DNA of 64,000 bases, taken from positions 3,844,001 through 3,908,000 of the forward strand of contig OY970265.1 in NCBI GenBank assembly GCA_963715675.1, in the 5' to 3' direction. Below are positions 29,546 through 38,838 of this stretch, piece by piece; within the stretch, counting starts at the first letter, position 1; every line of letters begins with the position of its first letter. The position numbers and the translations under genes are program-made. The stretch comes from DASVWZ01 sp963715675 (GTDB lineage Bacteria; Acidobacteriota; Terriglobia; Terriglobales; Acidobacteriaceae). Under the pieces are notes generated by a model. The model was not told the origin of the DNA. It made no database searches and worked only from the letters and a program-made list of their open reading frames with translations.

Positions 29546-30916
29546 ATGCGACCGGCGCCGGCTAAGAACTTCCTTTTGCGGGTCCTCTTGGGGGTGCTCA
29601 TCCTTGGGGCAACCGGTGAATTCCTCTGGCGCGGTCCGGTCCGATTTGTACACCATCTGGATCTCAACGATTTCATCTCGCCCTTCATACAGACGCGCGC
29701 CTGGCTGGAGGGCATCGACCCCTACGCTCCCGCAAGCGTGGTTCAGTTGTGGCCGCCGGATGCGCATCGCTTCAGTTTTCTTGACCGAGAACTGGCAGAC
29801 GGTTCTTTGGTGATCAAGAGAGGCATCCCGACAGCCTATCCACCGACTTGCTTTGTCCTTCTTGCGGCCCTTACGGAACTCCCGTGGCGGGTTGCGGCCG
29901 TGGTCTGGCTAGCCATCAACCTGGTTCTTTTTCTTTTGATGTTACGCGCCTTGCTCCTGGCGGGCGACTTCCGGCGGGATGAGCTTCGAACCTACATCTT
30001 CTTGGGGCTTGCGTTGGCTCTCGCCCCATTCCACACCGGATTCGCCGCTGGAAGCATCGTCATTCCCGTGGTGGCGCTCGGAGTGCTTGCGGTTCATGCC
30101 GCACGTCAAAGGAAAGATATCCTTTGCGGCATTCTCGTCGGAATCGCGGTTGCACTCAAACCGCAAGTTGGCCTTCCCTTCCTGCTGTACTACGTTTTAC
30201 GGCGACGCTGGCGCGTCTCCACGATTGCGGGCACGGTTGCGGCAGCCCTCGCCGTCGTTGCCCTGGTTCGTTTCGGGCTCAGTCGCACTGCCTGGTGGTC
30301 GAGCTATCTTTATGTCAACCGTGTGCTGCTGGCGCCCGGCAGTCTTGGCGATTTCACCGGCCAAAACCCCCTGCGCTTTGGTCTGGTAAACCTGCAAGTT
30401 CTGACTTACACAATCCTGGGCAGCCGGCCGGCCGCGAACGTGTCTGGAATTGTGATCGGTGCAATTGCAGCCTTGCTCTGGCTATTGTTCCGCCGCCGCG
30501 CAGAGGACCATTTTGAGGGAGAGATCCTGCAGTTCAGCACCTTGCTCACACTCAGCTTGCTGCCGGTCTATCACCGCTTCTATGATGCCTCGCTGCTGAT
30601 CTTCCCCCTGTTCTGGGCAATGATGTCGGTCAGAAAACAATTCCGGGCCCACGCTGCCGCAACGGTGATCCTCATCCTTCCTTTTCTGATCCCCGGTGCA
30701 ACCCTCCTTGAGGAGTTGCAAACCACGAATCGCCTCTCCGGCGGACTCTTCCATTCATGGGGGTGGCTGGTCTTTGTGATGCCCCATCAGGTCTGGATCC
30801 TTTTACTGCTAAGTGTCGTCCTGCTAGGAGCCATGCGCGCGAATCGACTGCGTGGGTCAGACGAGAACCCAGAGACGGACGTTCGCTCCTCTTCTCCCGA
30901 TTGCCGCCTTGCTTGA
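29546..30916 (+). CDS. GT87-family (DUF2029) membrane glycosyltransferase, second copy
   Basis: 456 residues from ATG 29546, with about ten membrane segments. It shares layout with the divergent neighbour: LNDFISPFIQTRAWLEGIDPY in the first outer loop, VGIAVALKPQVGLPFL in the middle and NPLRFGLVNLQVLTYTI further on. It probably uses a lipid-linked sugar to build a cell-surface glycan. The frame stays open upstream to 29462, but that leader has no signal character. The two GT87 genes probably arose by duplication and inversion, or were acquired together. Confidence 0.8.
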   Translation: MRPAPAKNFLLRVLLGVLILGATGEFLWRGPVRFVHHLDLNDFISPFIQTRAWLEGIDPYAPASVVQLWPPDAHRFSFLDRELADGSLVIKRGIPTAYPPTCFVLLAALTELPWRVAAVVWLAINLVLFLLMLRALLLAGDFRRDELRTYIFLGLALALAPFHTGFAAGSIVIPVVALGVLAVHAARQRKDILCGILVGIAVALKPQVGLPFLLYYVLRRRWRVSTIAGTVAAALAVVALVRFGLSRTAWWSSYLYVNRVLLAPGSLGDFTGQNPLRFGLVNLQVLTYTILGSRPAANVSGIVIGAIAALLWLLFRRRAEDHFEGEILQFSTLLTLSLLPVYHRFYDASLLIFPLFWAMMSVRKQFRAHAAATVILILPFLIPGATLLEELQTTNRLSGGLFHSWGWLVFVMPHQVWILLLLSVVLLGAMRANRLRGSDENPETDVRSSSPDCRLA

Positions 30917-30965
30917 CGCCGGCCGGGTGTCTGTTACCTCCGGTTCGCCGATTCCTCGCTCAGCC

Positions 30966-31496
30966 TCAGGCAGTTACCGAGAGGGCATTTGAACCGGAGG
31001 ATGACGATGCCAGTGTGGGAAACAGTCCATTAGTCTGCTGAAAATCCTGCAGCAATGAGCCGTATACCTGCCGGGCGTTCGAGAGGTTGCCGGACTGCAG
31101 CGCTTGGCCCAGTTGGCTGATTGACTGGCCGATCTCGCTCTCTCCCCTCCCGCCGCTCCCGTGGTGATGATGATGTCCCTGGGCTGCGTGACTCTGCACA
31201 TCCTGCTGAATCGTCGAGTAGTCCTGTTGGGCGGCTGAAACGTTCCCGGACTTCAGATCTGTCGCAAGCTGGCTGAACTCCTGGGTGATGGGATTGCTCT
31301 GTGTCGGTGAAGTCGAACTGGTCTGCGGCTGGAGCTGTTGTAACGTCGCAAAATCCGATTGTGCGGCAGACAGATTTCCAGACTGCAGGTCTTGGCCGAG
31401 CTGCTGGAACTCTTGCCGGATCTGCTGCATCTTGTTCTGGACGTTCTGGGTGTTGTAATCAAAGAGGCTGCTGGCTGAAATGCCCGACACTGACAT
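30966..31496 (-). CDS. Helical repeat protein with a natural poly-His loop, function unknown
   Basis: 176 residues, no recognised family. It holds three copies of a helix-loop-helix unit of about 45 residues with the core QLGQDLQSGNLSAAQSDFATLQQ (near residues 33, 77 and 126), so it likely forms an all-helical repeat fold. The N-terminus (MSVSGISASSLFDYN) has no signal peptide. A GHHHHHGSGG loop lies between the second and third unit. A sigma-54-like promoter is present at 31591-31605 and a GGAG site precedes the ATG. Regulation by an enhancer-binding protein is therefore plausible. Confidence 0.72.
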   Translation of the reverse strand: MSVSGISASSLFDYNTQNVQNKMQQIRQEFQQLGQDLQSGNLSAAQSDFATLQQLQPQTSSTSPTQSNPITQEFSQLATDLKSGNVSAAQQDYSTIQQDVQSHAAQGHHHHHGSGGRGESEIGQSISQLGQALQSGNLSNARQVYGSLLQDFQQTNGLFPTLASSSSGSNALSVTA

Positions 31497-31884
31497 CGTT
31501 TCTGCTCCTTCGTTGGAATGATCCGTTCCAGAGTGATATCGGCACCTTTCGGCAGAGCTTGAGTTGCCGTCGTGCCCAACGATGACTGGGGCAAGCCGCG
31601 TACCAAATTACCCGGCGGGCGTGAGGGGTCAAAGCCACACAATCGAGAATACTTAACTGATCGCTCGTTAACGCACTCCGTTCACACGCGTGGGGATGCA
31701 GCAAAACCTGCCTGACCAACCAGGCCAGACTTGCCCACTTCCTTCGTTGCCGCAAAGAACTGATTCCGGCTTTTCCTCGTTGCTCCACCAGAGTCTTCGG
31801 AAATTCACAGCTTTTCCTAGTTCGCCGCCGGACTGCTATATTCCATTTAGCTTCTGACGGGCGCAAAATTCCTCCGGACGACTC
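31497..31884. other. Divergent regulatory stretch between the helical-repeat gene and dnaG
   Basis: About 390 bases without a gene. The minus-strand half holds the sigma-54-like promoter; the dnaG side contains TATATT near 31837 as a possible -10 box. Confidence 0.4.
31591..31605 (-). promoter_or_regulatory. Sigma-54-type -24/-12 promoter
   Basis: The minus strand reads TGGTACG-CGGC-TTGC, with GG and GC separated by exactly 10 bases as sigma-54 requires. Transcription would start about 80 bases before the helical-repeat ATG. Confidence 0.5.
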
Positions 31885-33837
31885 ATGGCCAACCCTGGCG
31901 ATTTCGCGTACACCCTCAAGGAACAGGTGGACATCGTTCGCGTGGTCGGCGACTACCTGAAGCTCAAGAAAGCCGGCGCCCAGAACTACTCCGGGCTTTG
32001 TCCCTTCCATAACGAAAAGACGCCTTCTTTCTCCGTACACGCCACGCGCCAGTTTTACCACTGCTTCGGCTGCGGCGCGTCGGGTGACGTTTTCAGCTTC
32101 GTGCAGAAGATCGAGAACATTACATTTCCCGAGGCGGTTCGCGCCATCGCCCTGAAGTTCGGCATCGCGATGCCCAAGGCCAGCTTCAGCAGCCCTGCGG
32201 AAGCCAGGGACGCCAAGCTGCGGACCGTGCTGCTCGAAGTCCACGAGCGGGCTGTCGCCTTCTTTCAGGAACGTCTGCGCCACCCGGAAGGCGCTCATGC
32301 CCGCGAGTATCTGGCGGGCCGCGGATTGGATGAGATCACCATCCAAGCTTTCCGCATCGGCTACGCACCCGACTCCGGCTTCCAGCTTCGCGACCGCTTG
32401 CGCAGTGAGTTTGACGAAGAAGTCTTGCGCGAGAGCGGGCTGTTCTCCTGGAAGCAGGAAGACGGGGCTCAGGGGGCAGGAGCCAGGAGTCAGGAAACCC
32501 AGGCTGATTCTGCGACTCTGGTTCAACCAGAAGCCAGCAGCCAGAAGCCGGCACCGGTTCCTGCCTCTGCCATGTATTCAAAATTTCGCAACCGGGTGAT
32601 GTTCCCCATTACCAGTGAAGCCGGGCGCGTCATTGCCTTTACCGGGCGCACGCTTTCCACCGACGAGAAGGCCGGACCCAAGTACTTGAATTCGCCCGAG
32701 ACGGCGATCTACTCCAAATCGCGCGTTCTGTTCAATCTCGACCTGGCCAAGGAAGCCATTCGCAAGCTCGACTACGCCATTCTGGTAGAGGGCCAAATGG
32801 ACTGTATTTCGGTCTTCGCCGCTGGCTTTCACAATGTAATCGCCAGCTCAGGCACAGCGTTTACCGAGTTGCAGGCCCGGCTGCTGGGCCGCTTCAGCAA
32901 GAAGATTGTCGTGAACTTCGATCCGGATACGGCCGGCGCCCGCGCCACCGAACGGACTCTGGGTTTGCTGGTCGGAGAAGAATTCAACATCCAGGTGCTC
33001 ACCCTGGAGCCAGGCTTTGATCCCGATCTGTTCATTCGGCGCAAAGGAAAGGAAGAATATGCCCAAGCCCTGAAACACTCAGAAAAATATTTCAACTATC
33101 TGATCGAACGTGCTCGCGGCCAATTCCCGGTGCGGAGTGCTGAAGGCAAGGTGAAGGCGGTGAACTATCTTCTGCCGCACATCCAGCGGGTTCCCAGCCG
33201 CATCGTGCGCGACGAACTGGCGCTGGAAATCTCCCAGAAACTGGGGATTGATTCGACGGTTCTGCGCCAGGAGCTGAAATATGCGGCCCTCAGCCGTTCC
33301 GCCGCCGTCAAAGCGTCCGCCGACGCTCAGATCACGGACGGGGAAAGAATTCTCGTCCGCGCACTCACCTCAGGCAGCGAAATGCTGGCCTCCGAGCATG
33401 CCAGTTCGTCTCGCGACGGGGCGGAGGAAGACTTTGATCCCGCCCGCCAAGCCAGGTTCGCTCTGGAAACCGAGCAGATTCACCTGGGTCTGGCGACCGA
33501 ATCCCTGGTCCAAGCTTTGCTGGCGGCTCCCGAATCCACCGATCCGATCGCCGTGCCGATGGCCGATGCCGACCGTAATCTGCTGGCGGCGATTCTGATG
33601 AAAGAGGAAGAGGAACTGACGCCGGAAGGTCTGGAAGGCGCCGTCCGTGCCCTGCGTCGTATCCAGCTCCGGCGCAAGCTCGAACAGGTGCAGCAGAAAC
33701 TCCAGTCCCAGCGCGATCAGGAACCAAGCCAGTTGCAGGCTTTGTTGGAGGAGAAAATGCGTTTGAAACGGGCGTTGATGGACCCGTCCCTGCTGGAAGG
33801 TGGATCTGCCCCGCCTGGCGCCAGAGCTGTAAGCTGA
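31885..33837 (+). CDS. dnaG: DNA primase
   Basis: 650 residues. A CHC2-type zinc finger uses C39, H42, C60 and C63 (LCPFHNEKTPSF, HCFGCGASGDVF). The RNA polymerase core and TOPRIM domain follow (VEGQMDCISVFAAGFHNVIASSGTA; NFDPDTAGARA), then a helicase-binding C-terminal region. It makes the RNA primers for replication. Between residues about 193 and 230 (32461-32575) there is a low-complexity insert (GARSQETQ, ASSQKPAPVPA) that interrupts the N-terminal part of the core and matches the simple-repeat type seen elsewhere in this window. It lies directly upstream of rpoD, the classic order. Confidence 0.95.
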   Translation: MANPGDFAYTLKEQVDIVRVVGDYLKLKKAGAQNYSGLCPFHNEKTPSFSVHATRQFYHCFGCGASGDVFSFVQKIENITFPEAVRAIALKFGIAMPKASFSSPAEARDAKLRTVLLEVHERAVAFFQERLRHPEGAHAREYLAGRGLDEITIQAFRIGYAPDSGFQLRDRLRSEFDEEVLRESGLFSWKQEDGAQGAGARSQETQADSATLVQPEASSQKPAPVPASAMYSKFRNRVMFPITSEAGRVIAFTGRTLSTDEKAGPKYLNSPETAIYSKSRVLFNLDLAKEAIRKLDYAILVEGQMDCISVFAAGFHNVIASSGTAFTELQARLLGRFSKKIVVNFDPDTAGARATERTLGLLVGEEFNIQVLTLEPGFDPDLFIRRKGKEEYAQALKHSEKYFNYLIERARGQFPVRSAEGKVKAVNYLLPHIQRVPSRIVRDELALEISQKLGIDSTVLRQELKYAALSRSAAVKASADAQITDGERILVRALTSGSEMLASEHASSSRDGAEEDFDPARQARFALETEQIHLGLATESLVQALLAAPESTDPIAVPMADADRNLLAAILMKEEEELTPEGLEGAVRALRRIQLRRKLEQVQQKLQSQRDQEPSQLQALLEEKMRLKRALMDPSLLEGGSAPPGARAVS

Positions 33838-33934
33838 AACTTCAACGATGGTTTTGACATCTAACTTGTTGGCGGCAAGGAACATCGGGGCCGGGGGAAA
33901 CCCATCCGTCCCACCCATTCGACAAGCCTGCTTG

Positions 33935-33943
33935 TGCTATACT
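33935..33943 (+). promoter_or_regulatory. Extended -10 promoter upstream of rpoD
   Basis: TGCTATACT fits an extended -10 element (TGn-TATACT) about 100 bases before the rpoD start. The -35 is poor, as expected for this promoter class. Confidence 0.45.
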
Positions 33944-34046
33944 TTTAAGGTTTGTGTCGGCGACGAATCCGCCAACTTACTTACGTTCCCACCGACGATT
34001 TCGAGGTTGCAACGTCCTCCCATGGGACGACTGAGGGTAATCCGTC

Positions 34047-35738
34047 TTGGCTCTTGACGACAAGTACGAAGACATAAAGAAACTGATCGACGCCGGGAAA
34101 GAAAAGGGATATTTGACCTATGACCAGGTCAATGAATTGATCCCGCACGACGTCCATTCTCCCGAAGACCTCGACGATCTGCTCACCACCATCGGCACAC
34201 AGGGTATCGATGTACTGGAAGGCCCCAAGCTGCCCTCCTCGGCGTTGGATAAGAAGTTCGACGATGACGAAATCGGCGAAGACGTCGAGCTTGATCTCAC
34301 TCCCGGCGCGATGGAAAAAACCAACGACCCGGTGCGCATGTATCTGCGTGAAATGGGCACGGTTCCGCTGCTCACCCGCGAGGGCGAGGTGGAAATCGCC
34401 AAGCGCATCGAGAGCGGGCAACTCCGCGTCCTGAAGGCGTTGTCCCGTTCCCCGATCGTGGTCAACGAACTTCTGGCGATGGGGGAAGACCTGAAAAAAG
34501 GTGTTCGCTCCATCAAGGAAGTCGTCACCTTCGACGAAGAGGAAATCACCGACGACATCCTGCAGAATCGCCTGAAGGAATTCACCGGCAAGATCGACGA
34601 ACTGGCCAAAGCCTATAAGAAATCCGATCAGCAGCTGGAAAAGTTCGCCGCCGTTTCGCAGAAAAAGCGTCCCAAAGAGTTTCGTCGTTATCGGATCGCC
34701 TTGGCTCGCTCCATTGTCAAAGTTTCGCTGTGCGTCCGTAACCTCGGGTTCACCCACACCGAGCGGAAACGCCTGATTGACCGCGTCAACAAGACGGTCG
34801 ACATGATGCGTTCGCTCGACCGCCAGTCGAACAACCTGGAAAAGAAGGCCGACGCCACCCGCAGCGAAGAGCAGCGCAAGGAATACCGCCGCCAGTCAAG
34901 GGCCATCCGTGCCGAACTCGAAAAGCTCGAAATCGAAGCCGGCGTCTCCTTCCAGGAGCTCAAGCGTACCCAGCGCGAGATCATCCAGGGCGACATGGAT
35001 GCCGAGCAGGCCAAGCGCGAGTTGATCGAAGCCAACCTCCGCCTGGTCGTTTCCATCGCCAAGAAATATACCAACCGGGGCTTGCAATTTCTGGATCTCA
35101 TCCAGGAGGGCAACATCGGCTTGATGAAGGCGGTGGACAAGTTCGAATACCGCCGCGGCTATAAGTTCTCAACCTATGCCACGTGGTGGATCCGGCAGGC
35201 CATTACCCGCGCCATCGCGGACCAGGCGCGTACCATTCGCATCCCGGTCCACATGATCGAGACCATCAACAAGTTGATCCGCACCTCGCGGCAACTGGTA
35301 CAGGAACTCGGACGCGAGCCCCTGTCGGAAGAAATCGCCAAACGGATGGACATTCCCGTGGCGAAAGTGCGCAAAGTGCTCAAGATTGCCCAGGAGCCGA
35401 TCTCGCTGGAAACGCCGATCGGAGAAGAGGAAGATTCGCATCTTGGCGATTTCATCGAGGACCGCGGCGTGGTTTCCCCCGCCGAGGCCGTGATCAACGT
35501 CAACTTGAAAGACCAGACCTCGCAGGTGTTGCGAACCCTGACCCCGCGCGAAGAGAAGGTCATCAAGATGCGTTTCGGACTGGAAGACGGCAGCGAACAT
35601 ACCCTCGAAGAAGTTGGCCAGTCGTTTGCCGTCACTCGCGAACGTATTCGCCAGATCGAAGCCAAGGCGTTGCGCAAGCTGCGTCATCCGTCGCGCTCGC
35701 GGAAGCTGCGTGCTTTTATGGATGGGGTGAGAGACTAA
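34047..35738 (+). CDS. rpoD: RNA polymerase primary sigma factor (sigma-70)
   Basis: 563 residues with regions 1.1 (first 80 residues), 1.2 (PVRMYLREMGTVPLLTREGE), a non-conserved spacer of about 130 residues, and region 2 (AKRELIEANLRLVVSIAKKY, GLQFLDLIQEGNIGLMKAVDKF, YKFSTYATWWIRQAITRA). Region 3 and region 4 follow (LTPREEKVIKMRFGL, EEVGQSFAVTRERIRQIEAKALRKLRHP). The start must be TTG 34047 because a TAA stop lies two codons upstream; a GAGGG motif sits 9 bases before it. A terminator follows at 35779. Confidence 0.97.
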   Translation: MALDDKYEDIKKLIDAGKEKGYLTYDQVNELIPHDVHSPEDLDDLLTTIGTQGIDVLEGPKLPSSALDKKFDDDEIGEDVELDLTPGAMEKTNDPVRMYLREMGTVPLLTREGEVEIAKRIESGQLRVLKALSRSPIVVNELLAMGEDLKKGVRSIKEVVTFDEEEITDDILQNRLKEFTGKIDELAKAYKKSDQQLEKFAAVSQKKRPKEFRRYRIALARSIVKVSLCVRNLGFTHTERKRLIDRVNKTVDMMRSLDRQSNNLEKKADATRSEEQRKEYRRQSRAIRAELEKLEIEAGVSFQELKRTQREIIQGDMDAEQAKRELIEANLRLVVSIAKKYTNRGLQFLDLIQEGNIGLMKAVDKFEYRRGYKFSTYATWWIRQAITRAIADQARTIRIPVHMIETINKLIRTSRQLVQELGREPLSEEIAKRMDIPVAKVRKVLKIAQEPISLETPIGEEEDSHLGDFIEDRGVVSPAEAVINVNLKDQTSQVLRTLTPREEKVIKMRFGLEDGSEHTLEEVGQSFAVTRERIRQIEAKALRKLRHPSRSRKLRAFMDGVRD

Positions 35739-35778
35739 AGTCCCTTACCGCGGAGTCACGGCGCAGTGTGGGTAACCT

Positions 35779-35802
35779 GGGCGCGAGCGATCGCGCCCTT
35801 TT
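35779..35802 (+). terminator. Rho-independent terminator after rpoD
   Basis: An 8-bp perfect stem (GGGCGCGA with TCGCGCCC, 4-base loop, 35779-35798) is followed by TTTT. It lies 40 bases past the rpoD stop. Confidence 0.85.
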
Positions 35803-35846
35803 CGTTGTCAGTCCCAAAAAATTCGGCGAAAGAACTGCATTTCGGT

Positions 35847-36398
35847 TTACCTCTTATATCTTCCCGTCAACTTAGCCTCGGCGAGGATATGGCCCTGCAT
35901 GGCTGCTTCGACCTCCTGCTTGCTGGCGCCTGCCCGCAATCCAAGAGGGTGATCAAGCGCATACAGCTTGAAGAAGTATCGATGTGGCTTACCCGGTGGC
36001 GGACAGGGGCCGCCATATCCGATCTTTCGGAAGTCGTTCCGGCCTTGACGTCCGCCGGTCGAGAGCTCTTCGACTTTGGGTACGTTCTCCGGAAGAGCGG
36101 TTGTGCTGGCCGGCAGATCAAACAAGACCCAGTGAGTCCAGACGCCGGCCGGCGCATCGGGATCGTCTGCGATCAGCGCAAAGCTGCGGGTGCCTGCCGG
36201 AGAGCCGCTCCAATGGACCGCCGGAGAAATGTCGGCTCCGTCGCATGTGAACTTCGTATGGATCTCTGCGCCGTCTGCCAGACTCGGACTTGAGATGACG
36301 AGAGACATAGCTGGTCCTCCTTGTGAGCTGGCCTTCGAGAGTGATAACGAAAGCAAGCCGATCAACGCGAGAGCTGAGCAAGAACCAAGCGACTTCAT
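35847..36398 (-). CDS. Exported PEBP-family protein (YbhB/YbcL type)
   Basis: 183 residues from ATG 36398, chosen because it begins a signal peptide (SCSALALIGLLSLSLSKASS). The PEBP core is clear: KFTCDGADISPAVHW, SFALIADDPDAPAGVWTHWVLFDLP (Asp and His of the ligand pocket) and YGGPCPPPGKPHRYFFKLYALD. Bacterial members are Raf-kinase-inhibitor-like proteins of unclear role, here probably periplasmic. It converges on rpoD. Confidence 0.87.
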   Translation of the reverse strand: MKSLGSCSALALIGLLSLSLSKASSQGGPAMSLVISSPSLADGAEIHTKFTCDGADISPAVHWSGSPAGTRSFALIADDPDAPAGVWTHWVLFDLPASTTALPENVPKVEELSTGGRQGRNDFRKIGYGGPCPPPGKPHRYFFKLYALDHPLGLRAGASKQEVEAAMQGHILAEAKLTGRYKR

Positions 36399-36967
36399 CG
36401 CAATGATTGTAGTCCTGTCCACGCGAATGCTCATGTGGCCGTCGTGTTCGACCGGGTCCGTTCCTGCCTCACGCCCGCCAGCAGTCTCTTTTCAGCGTCA
36501 TGCGGCGGTTTCGAATCGCCAATCTTGGCTTCTTTTCCTTGGGTTTCCACAAAGAACCGCCGTCATCCACAGGTTCTGCACAATCGGGCGCCAGTTTCCG
36601 GTTGCGGCTGGGCTCCTCTTGACGCAAATTACCGCAAGTGCATGCGTGCGATGTTGAACGCTTGCCAAGGATCGCTGCAGAGATCGGCAGTGACCGGTGG
36701 TTCTCGAGGGTGAACTACTGGAGGTTCCGGGAATGCGTCATGGCGCGTTTGGGATACCTGGGCGTTGCGGCCTTATCATGGGTCCGCCTTCCGAGGCGGA
36801 CCGAACTGTCCGATCACGGCGATGTCTGCAGTTTGTGAACCTGCGGACGCAAGTCTGCGGCTCACCTGCGGAGGCATGGAGAGACGAGTGCTCCTCGAGA
36901 GCGCGGTTTCGACGTGCATACCTCGTCGACTGGTGCGACGGACGGCAAGCGAACGATGTCCACCGGC
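36399..36967. other. Gene-free stretch between PEBP and the acyltransferase terminator
   Basis: About 570 bases in which I see no supported gene or RNA. Short open frames exist on both strands but have no start signals or recognisable protein character. The PEBP promoter should lie near 36400-36500. Confidence 0.4.
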
Positions 36968-36998
36968 AAAACGGCCCGGGTGGCTGGCCCGGGCCGTT
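36968..36998 (-). terminator. Terminator of the acyltransferase gene
   Basis: An 11-bp perfect stem (36970-36980 with 36988-36998, 7-base loop) of very high GC content is followed on the minus strand by TTTT-GCC. It lies about 24 bases past the acyltransferase stop. Confidence 0.7.
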
Positions 36999-37021
36999 AC
37001 CATTCTTGTGACGGTTCTCGC

Positions 37022-38227
37022 CTAGGAAGCGGCTGGCAGGACACCCGGCGCAATTGGAATCGCTCTGGTTGCCGCATCGCCCATCTCACTGGTCTTGGGT
37101 ACCAGCCGGCTCTTGAGCTGCAGGAATGTCTCCTCGAAGTATTTCCGCGATAGGTACGCGACTCCAACTGCCAGACCGCCCGCCACTACAAACCTCAGCA
37201 GCACAAGCTCGAAATGGTCAGCCGAGGGAAGCAATCCCGCGCAATAGCGGCGGCAGAGGCTTTCGTACACCCGAAATGCCAGGATGTGGTTCAGGTAAAG
37301 GCCATAGCTGATGTATCCGAAGAAACGCAGTACCGGATTGTTCACCCCGCGCTTTTTCGAACCAGTCCCCGCCAGGAGGAAGAACAGCAGGACTCCAGCG
37401 AAGAAAATGTTTAGGACTGTGAGTTGCAATGCCGCGCCCAGCAGGCGCTCCCGCGTGGTAACTCCGAACGGTCTTCCCGCAATGCCCACCACGACCGCCG
37501 CCCCCAGCATCCATGCGCAAAGTCGAGTAACCTGATTTCTGGCAATCGTTGTTCTCAGCAGGATGGCGAGCAGGCTTCCCGCGGCCAACCCGTCGGCCAC
37601 AAACCAGGTGTACCAGTCCAGACCGTCCCTGCCCCAATGCAGGGTGAAGCACAACCCGCGAAGAACCGGCGTAAACACTACAATTCCCACGGAAGCCACT
37701 GCCAGGCGCTTCGGGGTCAGATACCGGACCACCGCCGGCCAGAAAATGTAAAAGTGCTCCTCCACCGCCAGCGACCACAGTGGCCCATATCCGCTGGCAA
37801 TACCGAAAAAATTCGTCACGTTCGCCAGATAGACAAAGCTCAGACCCACAAACGCTGGCGATGAGGAATGCAGCAAGAGCAGAAGCAGCAGAAGCAAATA
37901 GTATGCTGGAAGAATTCTCAGCGCCCGGCGGGTGTAAAAGCGCCGGTAGAAGTTGGGCTTGTTCCTCGAGTCCAGTAGGATCCCGGTAATCAGAAATCCC
38001 GAGAGCACGAAGAACAGGTTTACGCCGACCCAACCCGGTTGGGTTACCGCGAGAAACCTTCGGGCCCACACTCCGAAGTGCAAGCCCGCATATTGCCATG
38101 CGAAAGCGTGCAGCAGAAGCACCCCCAGAACCGCGACCCCGCGAATGGTATCCAGCTCCGGCATCACCGGACGAATCAGGCTTTCGCTGACCGCAGCAGA
38201 CCGGGGATCGTTTGTGGCACACCGCAT
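37022..38227 (-). CDS. Acyltransferase 3 (OafA-like) membrane protein
   Basis: 401 residues with about ten membrane segments. Family motifs are PELDTIRGVAVLGVLLLHAF (N-terminal helix with the catalytic-type His), GWVGVNLFFVLSGFLITGIL, FYTRRALRILPAYY and LWSLAVEEHFYIFWP. Such enzymes O-acetylate or otherwise acylate surface polysaccharides or lipids. It is a single-gene unit with a TATAAT just upstream and a strong terminator. Confidence 0.9.
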   Translation of the reverse strand: MRCATNDPRSAAVSESLIRPVMPELDTIRGVAVLGVLLLHAFAWQYAGLHFGVWARRFLAVTQPGWVGVNLFFVLSGFLITGILLDSRNKPNFYRRFYTRRALRILPAYYLLLLLLLLLHSSSPAFVGLSFVYLANVTNFFGIASGYGPLWSLAVEEHFYIFWPAVVRYLTPKRLAVASVGIVVFTPVLRGLCFTLHWGRDGLDWYTWFVADGLAAGSLLAILLRTTIARNQVTRLCAWMLGAAVVVGIAGRPFGVTTRERLLGAALQLTVLNIFFAGVLLFFLLAGTGSKKRGVNNPVLRFFGYISYGLYLNHILAFRVYESLCRRYCAGLLPSADHFELVLLRFVVAGGLAVGVAYLSRKYFEETFLQLKSRLVPKTSEMGDAATRAIPIAPGVLPAAS

Positions 38228-38252
38228 GAAAGGACCGCTGAATCTGTCCGCG

Positions 38253-38258
38253 ATTATA
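38253..38258 (-). promoter_or_regulatory. TATAAT -10 box of the acyltransferase gene
   Basis: A perfect TATAAT on the minus strand lies 26 bases before the acyltransferase ATG. No clear -35 is seen. The remaining 38259-38550 shows no gene. Confidence 0.45.
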
Positions 38259-38550
38259 GGTCGCGGGGCGCGCGGCGGGGCCTGCGATCAGCTCTCAGGC
38301 ACCCCTTTGATAAACGTGGCGTCATAAGCCACTTACTCAAGTCTGGCAATTCGCTTTTTGTTCACCTAAAACGGCGGCTTTAATTCGCGCTCTGGCCAGA
38401 GGTTTTCCAGTCGCAGTCGTCCAGTCGAACCTATTCCAAATTCCCTTGCATTTCCATCGGCTCCTCACAGCCATCCACAACGCCTGCAGTACTAGCATCC
38501 CGGATGAGGTGATCGCACCACTGCAGGTGCAAACTGCGAGGAGTTCGGAC

Positions 38551-38838
38551 ATGGACGACGAGTGGAGAGATGAAAGAACCGGTTGCGATGAAGAAACACG
38601 TCGCTGTGAGGATTGTGATGTTCTCCTAGAGGCCCTGCGCGACGCCGAGCAACAGTGTCGGGAATTCGAGGACGCCGGAGCCCGGGTTGCTGAGCGGTCG
38701 TGGGCGGCAGGATTCTCCGATGAACTGCTGCAGGAGGAAAATGACCGCTTGGCAAGACTCAGGAAACTGGAACGTCGGCGTGACTGCGCGTTGGACGTTC
38801 TGCTCAAGCATCAGCGGTTGGACCACAGCGGATCATGA
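38551..38838 (+). CDS. Small charged coiled-coil protein, unknown function
   Basis: 95 residues from ATG 38551, with a GAGGAG site 8 bases upstream. It begins DDEWRDERTGCDEETRRCEDCD and continues as a predicted coiled coil rich in Glu, Arg and Leu (VLLEALRDAEQQCREFED; ELLQEENDRLARLRKLERRR). Four Cys lie in the N-terminal third, which could bind a metal or form disulfides. I do not recognise a family. The good start signal favours a real gene, but an antisense open frame of similar length exists, so certainty is moderate. Confidence 0.5.
   Translation: MDDEWRDERTGCDEETRRCEDCDVLLEALRDAEQQCREFEDAGARVAERSWAAGFSDELLQEENDRLARLRKLERRRDCALDVLLKHQRLDHSGS

Noticed and set aside
31150..31180. Poly-His run with Gly-Ser as possible vector or tag contamination
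   Set aside because: It lies inside a natural-looking repeat protein with native flanks and regulatory signals on both sides.
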